From: Chryseobacterium contaminans
GTDB lineage: Bacteria; Bacteroidota; Bacteroidia; Flavobacteriales; Weeksellaceae
Assembly (NCBI RefSeq): GCF_001684955.1
Contig: NZ_MAYF01000334.1
Coordinates: 21,242 to 85,241 of the forward strand
Reading direction: 5' to 3'
Length of the DNA stretch: 64,000 nt
In this document: one piece after another, positions 7,589 to 15,931 of the stretch
How positions within the stretch are numbered: position 1 is the stretch's first letter
Layout of the letters: every line of letters starts with the position of its first letter
Position numbers and translations under genes: made by a program
Notes under the pieces: model-generated
Told to the model about the DNA's origin: nothing
Databases searched by the model: none
The model's input: the letters and a program-made list of their open reading frames with translations, nothing else

Positions 7589-8407
7589 TTAGTTAGATTG
7601 ATTGACAACCATAGAGTTTCCGTTACCTATCTGAGTTCCAAGATGAAAATGGGAATCACCTGACTGAGTTACCCAGCTGAAGTTACCATTACCCAACTGA
7701 AAATCAACCGCTGTGTTAGAATCTCCTAATTGAACTTGAAATAATTCATTTGCACTACCCACCTGTAATCCTACAGCAGTATTATCATTACCAATCTGTG
7801 CTGCAATTGCTAAATTACCACTACCCAATTGAGTATGATTAGCACTGTTATCATTACCAGCCTGATATTGAACAAGCATATTATTAGCACCTAACTGAAT
7901 ACCATCAGCTTCGTTTCTTCTACCTGTCTGGATCTGATAAGCCATGTTTCCACTACCTACCTGAACGGCTGAAGCATCATTTCTTCTACCATCCTGATAT
8001 TGGAATACACCGTTACCCAAGCCTATTTGCACAGAAGAAGCATCATTTCTTCTTCCAAGTTGGGTTTGTTCAGTTGAATTAAAAAGACCAAACTGCCAGG
8101 TTGAAGCGTTATTTCTATTACCTGTCTGGCTCACATCATTTGAGTTTCCGATACCGATTTGATCTACATCTATTGAGTTTCTGTTTCCATTACTCACTGC
8201 TGTATTCATATTGATGACACCTATCTGATCAATATCTGCAGTATTACGGTTCCCAGTCTGTGTTAGAGAGTTCATGTTCAAAAGACCTGTTTGGTCTACA
8301 GTAGCTACGTTCAAGTTTCCAATTTGGGTAGTCACATCAATATTAGACTGAGCAAACCCGAAACTCATGGCCATTAGTGTAAACACACCTGTAAGTAAAT
8401 TTTTCAT
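7589..8407 (-). CDS. csgA: Major curlin-like amyloid subunit (CsgA-like)
   Basis: The signal peptide is MKNLLTGVFTLMAMSFGFAQ. From Q28 to residue 269 the protein is 22 consecutive 11-residue units of the pattern Q-x-G-x-x-N-x5 with no insertion or deletion. Gly is present in 22 of 22 units, Gln in 21 (unit 5 starts with Ser) and Asn in 21 (unit 21 has His). Pairs of units make 11 curlin repeats of about 22 residues, each expected to form one rung of the amyloid beta-solenoid; E. coli CsgA has five. The chain ends QSN right after the last unit. It is the first gene of the operon, with a good promoter at 8439-8468. Confidence 0.93.
   Translation of the reverse strand: MKNLLTGVFTLMAMSFGFAQSNIDVTTQIGNLNVATVDQTGLLNMNSLTQTGNRNTADIDQIGVINMNTAVSNGNRNSIDVDQIGIGNSNDVSQTGNRNNASTWQFGLFNSTEQTQLGRRNDASSVQIGLGNGVFQYQDGRRNDASAVQVGSGNMAYQIQTGRRNEADGIQLGANNMLVQYQAGNDNSANHTQLGSGNLAIAAQIGNDNTAVGLQVGSANELFQVQLGDSNTAVDFQLGNGNFSWVTQSGDSHFHLGTQIGNGNSMVVNQSN
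7601..8326 (-). repeat. 22 tandem 33-bp units encoding the curlin half-repeats
   Basis: DNA for residues 28-269 of the CsgA-like protein. The units are exactly 33 bp in register throughout but diverged in sequence, so the array is old rather than recently amplified. Several odd-numbered units carry (N/R)RN after Gly while even ones do not, showing a 66-bp higher-order period. Confidence 0.85.
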
Positions 8408-8438
8408 CTTAGTAAAAATTAATTGGTTAATAGTATGA

Positions 8439-8468
8439 CAAAGGTATATGCTACATCAAAATCAAAAA
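8439..8468 (-). promoter_or_regulatory. Promoter of the curli operon
   Basis: On the minus strand a TTTTTG box (8463-8468), a 16-base spacer and TACCTTTG (8439-8446) match the Bacteroidota sigma-ABfr consensus TTTG/TAnnTTTG. The predicted start site is near 8434, giving a leader of about 25 bases before csgA. Confidence 0.65.
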
Positions 8469-8580
8469 CCACCATCAAAGTGTAAATTATAAAAGTCACT
8501 GTTTTTGGTTCTTAAGCTCACCATTTCTGGTATTTAAAGAATCACGGATTTCAGTTACGTAGAAATACGGCATACCGCAT

Positions 8581-8738
8581 GTGAATGATGAATGGTCAAT
8601 TCGCTTCACTTATCAATTTTTATAGGGAACAAGCATTCACTATTAGCGTTTAAAGTTCAATGTTTAAGATTGTCCTTTAAAAAATAATATCCAACAACCA
8701 TTCACTATTCACTTACAAAGCAAAATTGACTATTGACT
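8581..8738. repeat. Dispersed intergenic inverted repeat, copy B; fills the csgA-NUDIX gap
   Basis: Left arm GTGAATGATGAATGGTCAAT plus TCGCTTCACTTATCAATTTT, right arm CCATTCACTATTCACTTACA plus AAGCAAAATTGACTATTGAC. Same family as copy A but with a longer centre of about 80 bases. Apart from this repeat and the two promoters, nothing else is seen in the 396-base gap 8408-8803. Confidence 0.75.
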
Positions 8739-8791
8739 GCTCCTATTGGTTAATTAATGTTAAGGCTCTTATTTCTTCAGGAATATATTGT

Positions 8792-8799
8792 TAAATTTG
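8792..8799 (+). promoter_or_regulatory. -7 element next to the NUDIX start codon
   Basis: TAAATTTG matches TAnnTTTG and ends only four bases before the ATG at 8804, which predicts a leaderless or nearly leaderless transcript. No clear -33 TTG was seen. Confidence 0.45.
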
Positions 8800-8803
8800 A
8801 GCT

Positions 8804-9433
8804 ATGGAAAATTTTGGAAAAGATTTATTAAGGAAAATAAAAAGTGTAGAGCTTCCCGGCGAACCTGCCCATGGTATATTCTCTCCTCCTTACCGTCCCG
8901 TTTTTACATACGATGAAGTGCTTGCAAAAAACCCGAAGTTTGCCGCAGTGAATATCGTATTATATCTGAAAAATAATGAATGGTATTTTCCTCTGATCCA
9001 AAGAACGATCAATGAGCACGACAGACACAGCGGGCAGATCTCATTACCTGGCGGAAAGCGTGAAGAAATGGATCAGGATTTTGCTGAGACCGCAGTTCGT
9101 GAAACTTCAGAAGAAATTGGAATTGATAAACACTATGTGAGAATTATCAGGGAAATGTCTCCCATCTATATCCCGCCAAGTAATTTCTACGTATATCCCT
9201 ATATTTCATATACTAAAAAGAATCCGCTCTTTGTTCTCCAGCAGACTGAAGCTGTTGAGACCATTGAGTTTCCGGTCACTTCTTTTTTAAACCTGTCAGA
9301 TACTCCTGAAATTATGGCCCTCCCAAGTGCCGGTGGAAATGAAGTTCCTGTTATCAATTTCAACGGATACATTATCTGGGGTGCTACAGCAATGATATTA
9401 AGTGAATTCAGCCAGTTGTTGAAAAAAATGTAA
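8804..9433 (+). CDS. NUDIX hydrolase, CoA pyrophosphatase type
   Basis: A 209-residue protein with a full Nudix box, GGKREEMDQDFAETAVRETS followed by EEIG (G-x5-E-x7-RE-x2-EE-x-G). Just before it, HDRHSGQISLPGG corresponds to the HxGQxSxPGG motif that marks the CoA/acyl-CoA diphosphatase subgroup. Such enzymes hydrolyse CoA derivatives to 3',5'-ADP and phosphopantetheine and need Mg or Mn. It is the first gene of a four-gene run (NUDIX, acyltransferase, lipoprotein, mpl) ending at a terminator at 12068. Substrate is inferred from the motif. Confidence 0.88.
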   Translation: MENFGKDLLRKIKSVELPGEPAHGIFSPPYRPVFTYDEVLAKNPKFAAVNIVLYLKNNEWYFPLIQRTINEHDRHSGQISLPGGKREEMDQDFAETAVRETSEEIGIDKHYVRIIREMSPIYIPPSNFYVYPYISYTKKNPLFVLQQTEAVETIEFPVTSFLNLSDTPEIMALPSAGGNEVPVINFNGYIIWGATAMILSEFSQLLKKM

Positions 9434-9460
9434 CTTTGCACTACCGTGTTTAATTGAAAA

Positions 9461-10267
9461 ATGGCGAAGAAAAATATTTTCACCGATGCATTCGGAACAC
9501 CTTATTTTTTAAAAAGGTTTATTATTTTTATTTTAGGAGTTGTATCCTACAGAAGATTCAACGGCTTTAATAAGTTGAAAATAACCGGAACAGAGCACCT
9601 TGTGGATCTTCCGGATTCCAATGTATTGTTTGTATCTAACCACCAGACCTATTTTGCAGATGTAGCTGCAATGTATCATGCTTTCTGTGCCGTAAATAAT
9701 GGATATTTAAATACGATTAAAAATCCGATCTACCTCTTGAACCCCAAGATTGATTTTTATTACGTAGCAGCAGAAGAGACCATGAATAAAGGTATTCTTC
9801 CTAAAATTTTCAAGATTGCAGGAGCTGTAACTGTAAAAAGAACCTGGAGAGCAGAAGGAAAAAGTGTCAACAGAATGGTAGACATGAGTGAGGTAGATAA
9901 TATTATGAAGGCACTGGACAATGGCTGGGTAGCAACCTTCCCTCAGGGAACCACATCTGCCTTTGCCCAGGGACGAAGAGGTACAGCCAAATTGGTAAAA
10001 AACCAACGCCCTATTGTAATCCCGATCAAGATCAATGGATTCAGAAGGGCTTTTGATAAAAAAGGACTCCGTGTAAAGGTAACCGGTGTAAAACCTACCA
10101 TGGAATTCAAGGCTCCGCTGGATATTGATTATGATAATGAAAAAGCACCGGAAATCCTATTGAAGATTATGACTGCCATTGAGCAAACGGAAGACTTCAA
10201 TGTATTACACAATTATGATGAAGAACTTAAAGCTAAAAAGTTAGAACAAAAGGACTCAAATAATTAA
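9461..10267 (+). CDS. PlsC-like 1-acyl-glycerol-3-phosphate acyltransferase family protein
   Basis: The catalytic block reads SNHQTYFAD, with five residues between His and Asp, where the textbook family has four (HX4D). The second block reads FPQGTTS where FPEGTRS is usual. A hydrophobic segment at residues 16-32 may bind the membrane. The overall layout is that of the lysophosphatidate acyltransferase superfamily that makes phosphatidic acid. The motif changes could reflect a different acyl acceptor. It lies 27 bases after the NUDIX gene and 15 before the lipoprotein gene. Confidence 0.82.
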   Translation: MAKKNIFTDAFGTPYFLKRFIIFILGVVSYRRFNGFNKLKITGTEHLVDLPDSNVLFVSNHQTYFADVAAMYHAFCAVNNGYLNTIKNPIYLLNPKIDFYYVAAEETMNKGILPKIFKIAGAVTVKRTWRAEGKSVNRMVDMSEVDNIMKALDNGWVATFPQGTTSAFAQGRRGTAKLVKNQRPIVIPIKINGFRRAFDKKGLRVKVTGVKPTMEFKAPLDIDYDNEKAPEILLKIMTAIEQTEDFNVLHNYDEELKAKKLEQKDSNN

Positions 10268-10282
10268 AGTAAAGTAAAAATT

Positions 10283-10720
10283 ATGAACAGAATAATCGGA
10301 ATTTTATTCGCCATCATAGTATTTGTTTCGTGCAACAGCCAGAAAGTATATTCAGATTTCGACATCAGCTATTCGAAAAGTGGCGGCTTTGCTCCCGTAT
10401 ATGAAAATCTGCTTATCAAAGGAAATAATGTACACTACTCTTTTGAAGGCCAGGGAAAAAAATACAAACAGGATTTTAAAATCTCAAACGAAGATCTGAA
10501 AAAACTGGATCAGGTTCTTTCCCAGAATAATTTCAGAAGAATACAGGAAGACCACAAAAAATTATACGATAATATTTCTACGTCCATCAACATTAAAAAA
10601 GGACCTAATGAAGGCAGTAAATCAGATGCCAGTATGATTACTCCTAATTATCAGACTAACTGGAATAACATTCTTGAGGCTTTCCAGCAGATCATTAATA
10701 CTAATGTTAAAAAACAGTAA
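10283..10720 (+). CDS. Small lipoprotein of unknown function
   Basis: 145 residues with a lipoprotein signal (MNRIIGILFAIIVFVSCN, lipidated C17). The mature part is hydrophilic and mixed alpha/beta, with no motif that I recognise. It lies 15 bases after the acyltransferase gene and 6 before mpl, so it is co-transcribed with envelope-related genes. A role at the cell envelope is only inferred from that. Confidence 0.8.
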   Translation: MNRIIGILFAIIVFVSCNSQKVYSDFDISYSKSGGFAPVYENLLIKGNNVHYSFEGQGKKYKQDFKISNEDLKKLDQVLSQNNFRRIQEDHKKLYDNISTSINIKKGPNEGSKSDASMITPNYQTNWNNILEAFQQIINTNVKKQ

Positions 10721-10726
10721 ATACAA

Positions 10727-12064
10727 TTGAAAACCCACTTCATTGCCATTGGCGGAAGCGCCATGCACAATCTTGCCATCGCATTAAAAGATAAAGGATA
10801 TCAGGTTACCGGTTCAGATGATGCTATTTTTGAACCATCAAAATCCAGATTGGAAAAAAAGGGAATATTACCTCAGGAAATGGGTTGGTTCCCGGAAAAA
10901 ATCACTCCGGATATTGATGCTGTAATTCTTGGAATGCATGCTCACCAGGATAATCCTGAGCTGGCAAAAGCAAAGGAATTGGGGTTAAAGATATATTCTT
11001 ATCCGGAATTTTTATACGAACAGTCGAAAGATAAAACAAGAGTGGTTATTGCCGGATCACATGGGAAAACAACCATTACTTCAATGATTCTCCATGTTCT
11101 GAATTTCCATCAGAAAGATGTAGACTTTATGGTGGGCGCTCAACTGGAAGGCTTCGACTGTATGGTAAAACTTACTCAGGATAATGATTTTATGGTACTG
11201 GAAGGTGATGAATATCTTTCCTCTCCTATTGATCTGCGTTCCAAATTTTTATTATACCAGCCGAATATTGCTTTAATGAGCGGGATTGCCTGGGATCACA
11301 TCAATGTTTTCAAAACATTTGATGATTATATTGAACAGTTCAGAAAGTTTGTAGCAAGTATCACTCCTGGTGGCGTTTTAGTGTATAATGAAGAAGATCC
11401 GGAAGTAGTGAAAGTAGTGGAAAATGCTGAAAATTATTTCAGAAAAATCCCTTATAAAACTCCTGAATATGAGATCAGCAACGGGAAAGTATATTTAAAA
11501 ACTGAAATGGGAGATGTTCCGCTTTCTGTTTTTGGAGCACACAACCTGTTGAATATGGAAGGGGCAAGACACATCTGCCAACAACTGGGAATTATGGATG
11601 AGGATTTCTATGAAGCCATCATGAGCTTTAAAGGCGCATCAAAACGTCTTGAAAAAGTAGAAAGAGAAGATAAAGGAACATTGTATAAAGACTTTGCCCA
11701 CGCTCCAAGTAAGGTAAAAGCTGCTGTAAAAGCATTTAAGGAACAGTTTAAAAACGAAAAGAAATACGGTTTCCTTGAACTTCACACCTATTCCAGCTTA
11801 AATCCGGCCTTTTTAGAGCAATATGACCATGCTATGGACGGACTGGATGAAGCTATCGTTTTCTATTCTGAAGATGCTTTAAAGATCAAAAGAATGGAAC
11901 CTATCTCTCCGGAATTCATCAAGGAAAAATTTAAAAATGAAAACCTAAGAGTTTTCACCAATGCTGAAGATCTTCACGCTTACTGGAATACACTGGATAA
12001 AACCAATGGGGTTTATCTGATGATGAGCTCAGGAAACTTTGGCGGACTGGATTTAACAAAATAA
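10727..12064 (+). CDS. mpl: UDP-N-acetylmuramate:L-Ala-gamma-D-Glu-meso-DAP ligase
   Basis: Mur-ligase fold: N-terminal Rossmann-like motif AIGGSAMHNLAIAL, P-loop AGSHGKTTITSM near residues 108-119, then ALMSGIAWDHINVF, GAHNLLNMEGA and DFAHAPSKVKA. Length (445) matches Mpl. The enzyme reattaches recycled murein tripeptide to UDP-MurNAc in the cytoplasm. The start is TTG at 10727: the N-terminus MKTHFIAIGGSAMHNLA is conserved in Mpl and the first ATG would delete part of the nucleotide-binding motif. It is the last gene of the run from 8804, with a strong terminator after it. Confidence 0.93.
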   Translation: MKTHFIAIGGSAMHNLAIALKDKGYQVTGSDDAIFEPSKSRLEKKGILPQEMGWFPEKITPDIDAVILGMHAHQDNPELAKAKELGLKIYSYPEFLYEQSKDKTRVVIAGSHGKTTITSMILHVLNFHQKDVDFMVGAQLEGFDCMVKLTQDNDFMVLEGDEYLSSPIDLRSKFLLYQPNIALMSGIAWDHINVFKTFDDYIEQFRKFVASITPGGVLVYNEEDPEVVKVVENAENYFRKIPYKTPEYEISNGKVYLKTEMGDVPLSVFGAHNLLNMEGARHICQQLGIMDEDFYEAIMSFKGASKRLEKVEREDKGTLYKDFAHAPSKVKAAVKAFKEQFKNEKKYGFLELHTYSSLNPAFLEQYDHAMDGLDEAIVFYSEDALKIKRMEPISPEFIKEKFKNENLRVFTNAEDLHAYWNTLDKTNGVYLMMSSGNFGGLDLTK

Positions 12065-12067
12065 ACA

Positions 12068-12098
12068 AAAAGCTTCAGAAATAATCTGAAGCTTTTTT
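12068..12098 (+). terminator. Rho-independent terminator after mpl
   Basis: Perfect 12-bp stem (12068-12079 with 12085-12096) with a five-base loop and T run. Confidence 0.9.
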
Positions 12099-12148
12099 AT
12101 TAGATATTTTTTCTATTTTTCACCAAAAGAACAGTTTGTAGTCTGCTA

Positions 12149-12760
12149 CTAATCATTCAATTTTCTGTTGTGAGTTAATTCAATACTTTTGATGGATCCT
12201 ATCGGCGCAATTTTTATCGTATTATTTCCTTTTGTCAGATAAATATAATACATACTGTTTGATCCTATTAGATATACCTGCTCAGAATTTTCATCACCAT
12301 TATTTAATGTATAGTCATATTTAAGACTTTTTTCCTTTATCCTTTTTGTTAATGCCATTCCTTCACCCCAACCTATCCCTACAAAGAAAGACAATAGCAT
12401 CATGGCTGTAAATCTTACAAACATATTGGTAAAATGATTTTCAACAGCCTCTTTGCTCATATTTTCATGATCTTTAAGTGCTGCCATTTTCTGTGCCCAT
12501 TTTTTATTTTTATTACTTTGTTTCGATAAATACGCTGGAAAAGCAAATGAGAACACAATGATGATGATAAGCGCAATCAGTATAACCGGATGAGAAGTTA
12601 AAGTTGCAATCGGACTTATAAGGATGTCCATAATTGTTGAGTATTTTAGAATATTAATGCCTATCTGATAGTAGAAGACACTTTCTTTTAAAATTCCCAT
12701 TACAACAAGAAATAGATAGCCGAACGGAAGTGATCTCTGAATTCCCTCTGAAAATTTCAT
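12149..12760 (-). CDS. Membrane protein of unknown function
   Basis: 203 residues with likely membrane segments around 12-32, 57-80 and 113-133, followed by a soluble C-terminal beta-rich domain (EQVYLIGSNSMYYIYLTKGN, then IAPIGSIKSIEL). No motif was recognised. It is transcribed towards mpl and shares the intergenic terminator region. Could be a small sensor or a membrane anchor for a partner; neither can be supported. Confidence 0.7.
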   Translation of the reverse strand: MKFSEGIQRSLPFGYLFLVVMGILKESVFYYQIGINILKYSTIMDILISPIATLTSHPVILIALIIIIVFSFAFPAYLSKQSNKNKKWAQKMAALKDHENMSKEAVENHFTNMFVRFTAMMLLSFFVGIGWGEGMALTKRIKEKSLKYDYTLNNGDENSEQVYLIGSNSMYYIYLTKGNNTIKIAPIGSIKSIELTHNRKLND

Positions 12761-12898
12761 TTTTTCGATGGTTTAGTTTTTTATATATAATCAAAAAAGA
12801 TATTCCTGAAAGAAATTCATAAAAAAGCTTTCCGGTACATCAGAATAATACTGAGTTACGAAAATATAAAATTACCGCCAGATTAAAAACATATTGAT

Positions 12899-13957
12899 CT
12901 ATCTTTCATATTCTTTAATCAGGTTTTTCAAAATCTCCTCTGTAGAATATTCGCTATATTGATGGATAGACTGCCCTACCCAAATTCCCACAAAATCTGT
13001 ATTCTGCTTAGATTTTGCAGCTTTACGCAATGCGTTTGTCAGTTTATTCTGATAAGGATATGGCAGGATATATTCGGAATTTTCAACAGCTTCAATATAT
13101 TTATTCCTAACTCCTCTGGCATATCTTCCAGAAAAGCTTTTCGTTAATATAATCTCATCTTCTCTCACACTTTTAAGCCTTTCTTTCTCAAAAGGCTCCA
13201 AAGCACTCTCCTGAGAGGCTAATAGAAGGTTTCCCACCTGAAATGCCTGTGCACCCAAATCTTTTACGGCCTGTAAGGTTTTACCATTATAAATTCCACC
13301 CGCATAAATCAACGGAACCTTCACATGATCGTAGACTTGTGATAATAAAGATAATCCTCCAATCTGCGGAACATGATCCGGATCAAAGGTTCCTCTGTGT
13401 CCGCCCGCTTCTGTTCCCTGTACGCAGATGATATCAATTCCCGATTTTTCTAATATTAATGCTTCATTCACAGAAGTACAGGTGCCAATTAAGGTGACTC
13501 CATTTTCTTTCAATTTCTGAATACTTTGATCATCCAGATTTCCAAAAGTAAAGCTTAAGATCTTACAGTTTTCCTGAATGATTACATCAACAAGGTCATG
13601 ATAAGATCTCACTTTAAGGTCTTCCAGATCAGGAAGATTGACTTCGATACCATTATCGTTTGCCAGTTGTTCTAAAAACTGCCTGGTTGTAATAAATTTA
13701 TATTTTAAAGCATCTGTAATTTCAGGAATGTAATGCACAAAAATATTAGCAGCAAAAGGTTTATCCGTTAATTTTCTTGTCGCTCTGATTAGTTCAACAG
13801 ATTCATCTGCTGAAAGATCAGCCAATGCTAAAGAGCCCAGACAACCTGCACGGGCTGCAGCAGCTACCATCTCCATAGTACTCACTCCAAACATCGGAGC
13901 CTGTATAATAGGATATTGTACTCCTAGTCTTTTACTGATTGTATCTGGCCAAAACAT
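12899..13957 (-). CDS. Nitronate monooxygenase family flavoprotein
   Basis: A 352-residue TIM-barrel protein of the 2-nitropropane dioxygenase/NMO family. Seen: YPIIQAPMFGVST at the first strand, GCLGSLA, CVQGTEAGGHRGTFD (FMN phosphate binding and active-site His), and VPLIYAGGIYNGKT. These FMN enzymes oxidise nitronates such as propionate-3-nitronate, or act as NADH:quinone reductases. It stands alone on the minus strand, downstream of the aldo/keto reductase gene and a hairpin repeat. Confidence 0.88.
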   Translation of the reverse strand: MFWPDTISKRLGVQYPIIQAPMFGVSTMEMVAAAARAGCLGSLALADLSADESVELIRATRKLTDKPFAANIFVHYIPEITDALKYKFITTRQFLEQLANDNGIEVNLPDLEDLKVRSYHDLVDVIIQENCKILSFTFGNLDDQSIQKLKENGVTLIGTCTSVNEALILEKSGIDIICVQGTEAGGHRGTFDPDHVPQIGGLSLLSQVYDHVKVPLIYAGGIYNGKTLQAVKDLGAQAFQVGNLLLASQESALEPFEKERLKSVREDEIILTKSFSGRYARGVRNKYIEAVENSEYILPYPYQNKLTNALRKAAKSKQNTDFVGIWVGQSIHQYSEYSTEEILKNLIKEYER

Positions 13958-14048
13958 AAAAAAGTATTTAATTAAAAAGGTACAAAAAATAAGAACACCT
14001 CAATTTCAATAGGATATGACTTTGCTCACCCTCCATTAGAAAATAAAA

Positions 14049-14112
14049 TTCCCACAGATTTCACAAATTCCACGGATTAAAAAATCTGGCTTATCTGTGT
14101 ATTCTGTGGGAA
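14049..14112. repeat. Intergenic hairpin repeat with 10-bp perfect end arms
   Basis: Arms TTCCCACAGA (14049-14058) and TCTGTGGGAA (14103-14112) enclose related internal half-sites. The CTGTGGGAA/TTCCCACAG word recurs near the inverted repeats at 24875 and 26965. It may also terminate the aldo/keto reductase transcript. Confidence 0.65.
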
Positions 14113-14132
14113 CTATCTTAATCTCTTATTTT

Positions 14133-15008
14133 TTAGATATCTGCTACAGAGTTCAGCATTTTCTTTTCCCATTCAGGATCTTTTGGATCGAAGAATAATC
14201 TTTTCCCTGTATCTAAAGAACGAACAACATTCATTTCATCCTCTGTCAATTCAAAATCAAATACATTAAAGTTTTCTTCAATTCTTGATGGGGTTACAGA
14301 TTTCGGAATCACGACAAAACCTTCCTGTAAATGCCATCTCAGAATGACCTGAGCTACTGTTTTGCCATATTTTTCTGCAATGGCTTTCAGATCAGCATTG
14401 CTTAAAAGGTTGGCATTTCCGTTTCCAAGCGGACTCCAAGGTTGTGTTACAATATTATTTTCTCTGTCATACACCTGTAATTCTTTCTGTTGGAAAACCG
14501 GATGCAGCTCAATCTGGTTGATTACCGGAAGAATAGATGAATTAGCTTTTAACTCTTCAAGCTTTTCAATAGTAAAATTACAAACTCCGATCGCTTTAAT
14601 CTTTCCTTCCTGATATAACTCTTCCAAAGCCTTCCATGTTCCTAAGAAATCACCATATGGCCAATGGATAAGATACATATCCAGATAATCCATCTGCAAT
14701 CTGTCCAGTGTTCTCTGGAATGCTCTTTTAGCTTTTTCATACCCGTGATCCTGAACCCAGACTTTAGAAGTGATAAACAAATCATCTCTGTCTACTCCAC
14801 TATTTTTCACGGCAGCTCCAACAGCCGTTTCATTCTGATAGATCGCAGCTGTATCAATCATTCTGTATCCTGTCTGGATAGCTTTAATGACTGCATTTTC
14901 ACATTCTTTCAGATCCTCCATCTGCCATACTCCAAAGCCTAAAGCTGGAATATCCACTCCGTTATTTAAAGTCACTACAGGCTGCCCTGTATAGGTTTTC
15001 TTTTGCAT
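14133..15008 (-). CDS. Aldo/keto reductase
   Basis: Catalytic tetrad is visible: D52 and Y57 in IDTAAIYQNE, K82 in TSKVW, H115 in YLIHWPYGD. IPKSV near residue 238 is the NADPH-binding motif of the AKR3/AKR5 group, and the length (291) fits 2,5-diketo-gluconate-reductase-like enzymes. It reduces aldehydes or ketones in the cytoplasm with NADPH. The gene is monocistronic; the 455-base region upstream holds dispersed repeats. Confidence 0.92.
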   Translation of the reverse strand: MQKKTYTGQPVVTLNNGVDIPALGFGVWQMEDLKECENAVIKAIQTGYRMIDTAAIYQNETAVGAAVKNSGVDRDDLFITSKVWVQDHGYEKAKRAFQRTLDRLQMDYLDMYLIHWPYGDFLGTWKALEELYQEGKIKAIGVCNFTIEKLEELKANSSILPVINQIELHPVFQQKELQVYDRENNIVTQPWSPLGNGNANLLSNADLKAIAEKYGKTVAQVILRWHLQEGFVVIPKSVTPSRIEENFNVFDFELTEDEMNVVRSLDTGKRLFFDPKDPEWEKKMLNSVADI

Positions 15009-15131
15009 AAGTCTTTATTTTAATGATTAATATAAAGTGATGAAACAAAATTGCAATAAAAAAACGGAACTATGGCTTACCAATTTTACTGTTTTTTGTT
15101 AAAAAATGTTATTTAATGAGTGTTTACAAAT

Positions 15132-15249
15132 ATGTTGGAAAATCGCAAAGACGCAAAGAATTTTCATTTAACCACGTTATAAGGGGCAAGAATTTTATCT
15201 ACGATAAATTTTATACCGCTCATTTTAATGCCATGAATACATGAATAAC
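15132..15249. repeat. Composite dispersed repeat (CGCAAAG module plus GCCATGAAT module)
   Basis: 15132-15164 (TGTTGGAAAATCGCAAAGAC...) resembles 27011-27046 in the same orientation. 15183-15249 resembles 27172-27234 in reverse complement, at about 85% identity by eye. Apart from these modules and the word CGCAGATCTTTTTATCT near 15392, nothing is seen in the gap 15009-15463. Confidence 0.65.
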
Positions 15250-15463
15250 ATGAAACAAGTCTAATTTTAAGCATATAACCTATTTAATGTGGTTCAAAAA
15301 GAACATAGAACCAAGTAATTTGTGCATTAGTGGCAAAATACCAGCAAGTCATCCTCATTGAAGATTTTAGTTATCACTGATTAAGCAGGTTTCGCAGATC
15401 TTTTTATCTATTTTTGTATCAACTTTACATCATTCCACAAAAAAGAAGGTTAAAAAAACGTAG

Positions 15464-15931
15464 ATGGAGCAGTATACTTTTAGTAAGATTGAAAAAAATT
15501 CAGAGATCCCTTATGAACTATTATTATTAGCGGATGAAACTGTTGAGGCCATCAATCAGTATATTTATAAATGTGATATCTATCTGCTTCATGATGACAC
15601 TGGGAGCATTGCTGTTATGGCTTTATGCAAAAACAGTGATACCGAACTGGAAATTAAAAATATCGCAGTGATTGAAAGCTACAGAAGCAAAGGAATAGGA
15701 AGTATTTTAATAAAAAAAGCCAAGGAAATAGCTCTCGACAACCATTATAAAGTCCTAAGTGTCGGAACTTCAGATACCGGATTTCAGCAGATCAGGTTTT
15801 ATGAGAAAAACGGTTTCAAAAAAACAGGGATACGTAAAGATTTCTTTATTGAAAATTACCCATCCCCGATTTATGAAAACGGTTTGCAAATGCGGGATAT
15901 GATTTTACTTACCCATCATCTTACGGAATAG
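15464..15931 (+). CDS. GNAT family N-acetyltransferase
   Basis: 155 residues with GNAT motif A: IKNIAVIESYRSKGIGSILI (acetyl-CoA pyrophosphate loop R74-SKGIG-S80), then motif B FYEKNGFKKTGI. Such enzymes transfer acetyl from acetyl-CoA to an amine. The acceptor cannot be told. Its 3' end overlaps the 3' end of the convergent LysR gene by 27 bases, an antisense overlap. Confidence 0.88.
   Translation: MEQYTFSKIEKNSEIPYELLLLADETVEAINQYIYKCDIYLLHDDTGSIAVMALCKNSDTELEIKNIAVIESYRSKGIGSILIKKAKEIALDNHYKVLSVGTSDTGFQQIRFYEKNGFKKTGIRKDFFIENYPSPIYENGLQMRDMILLTHHLTE

Noticed and set aside
7601..8326. Recent microsatellite-like expansion in csgA
   Set aside because: The 33-bp units are in register but strongly diverged in sequence, so the array is not a recent slippage product.
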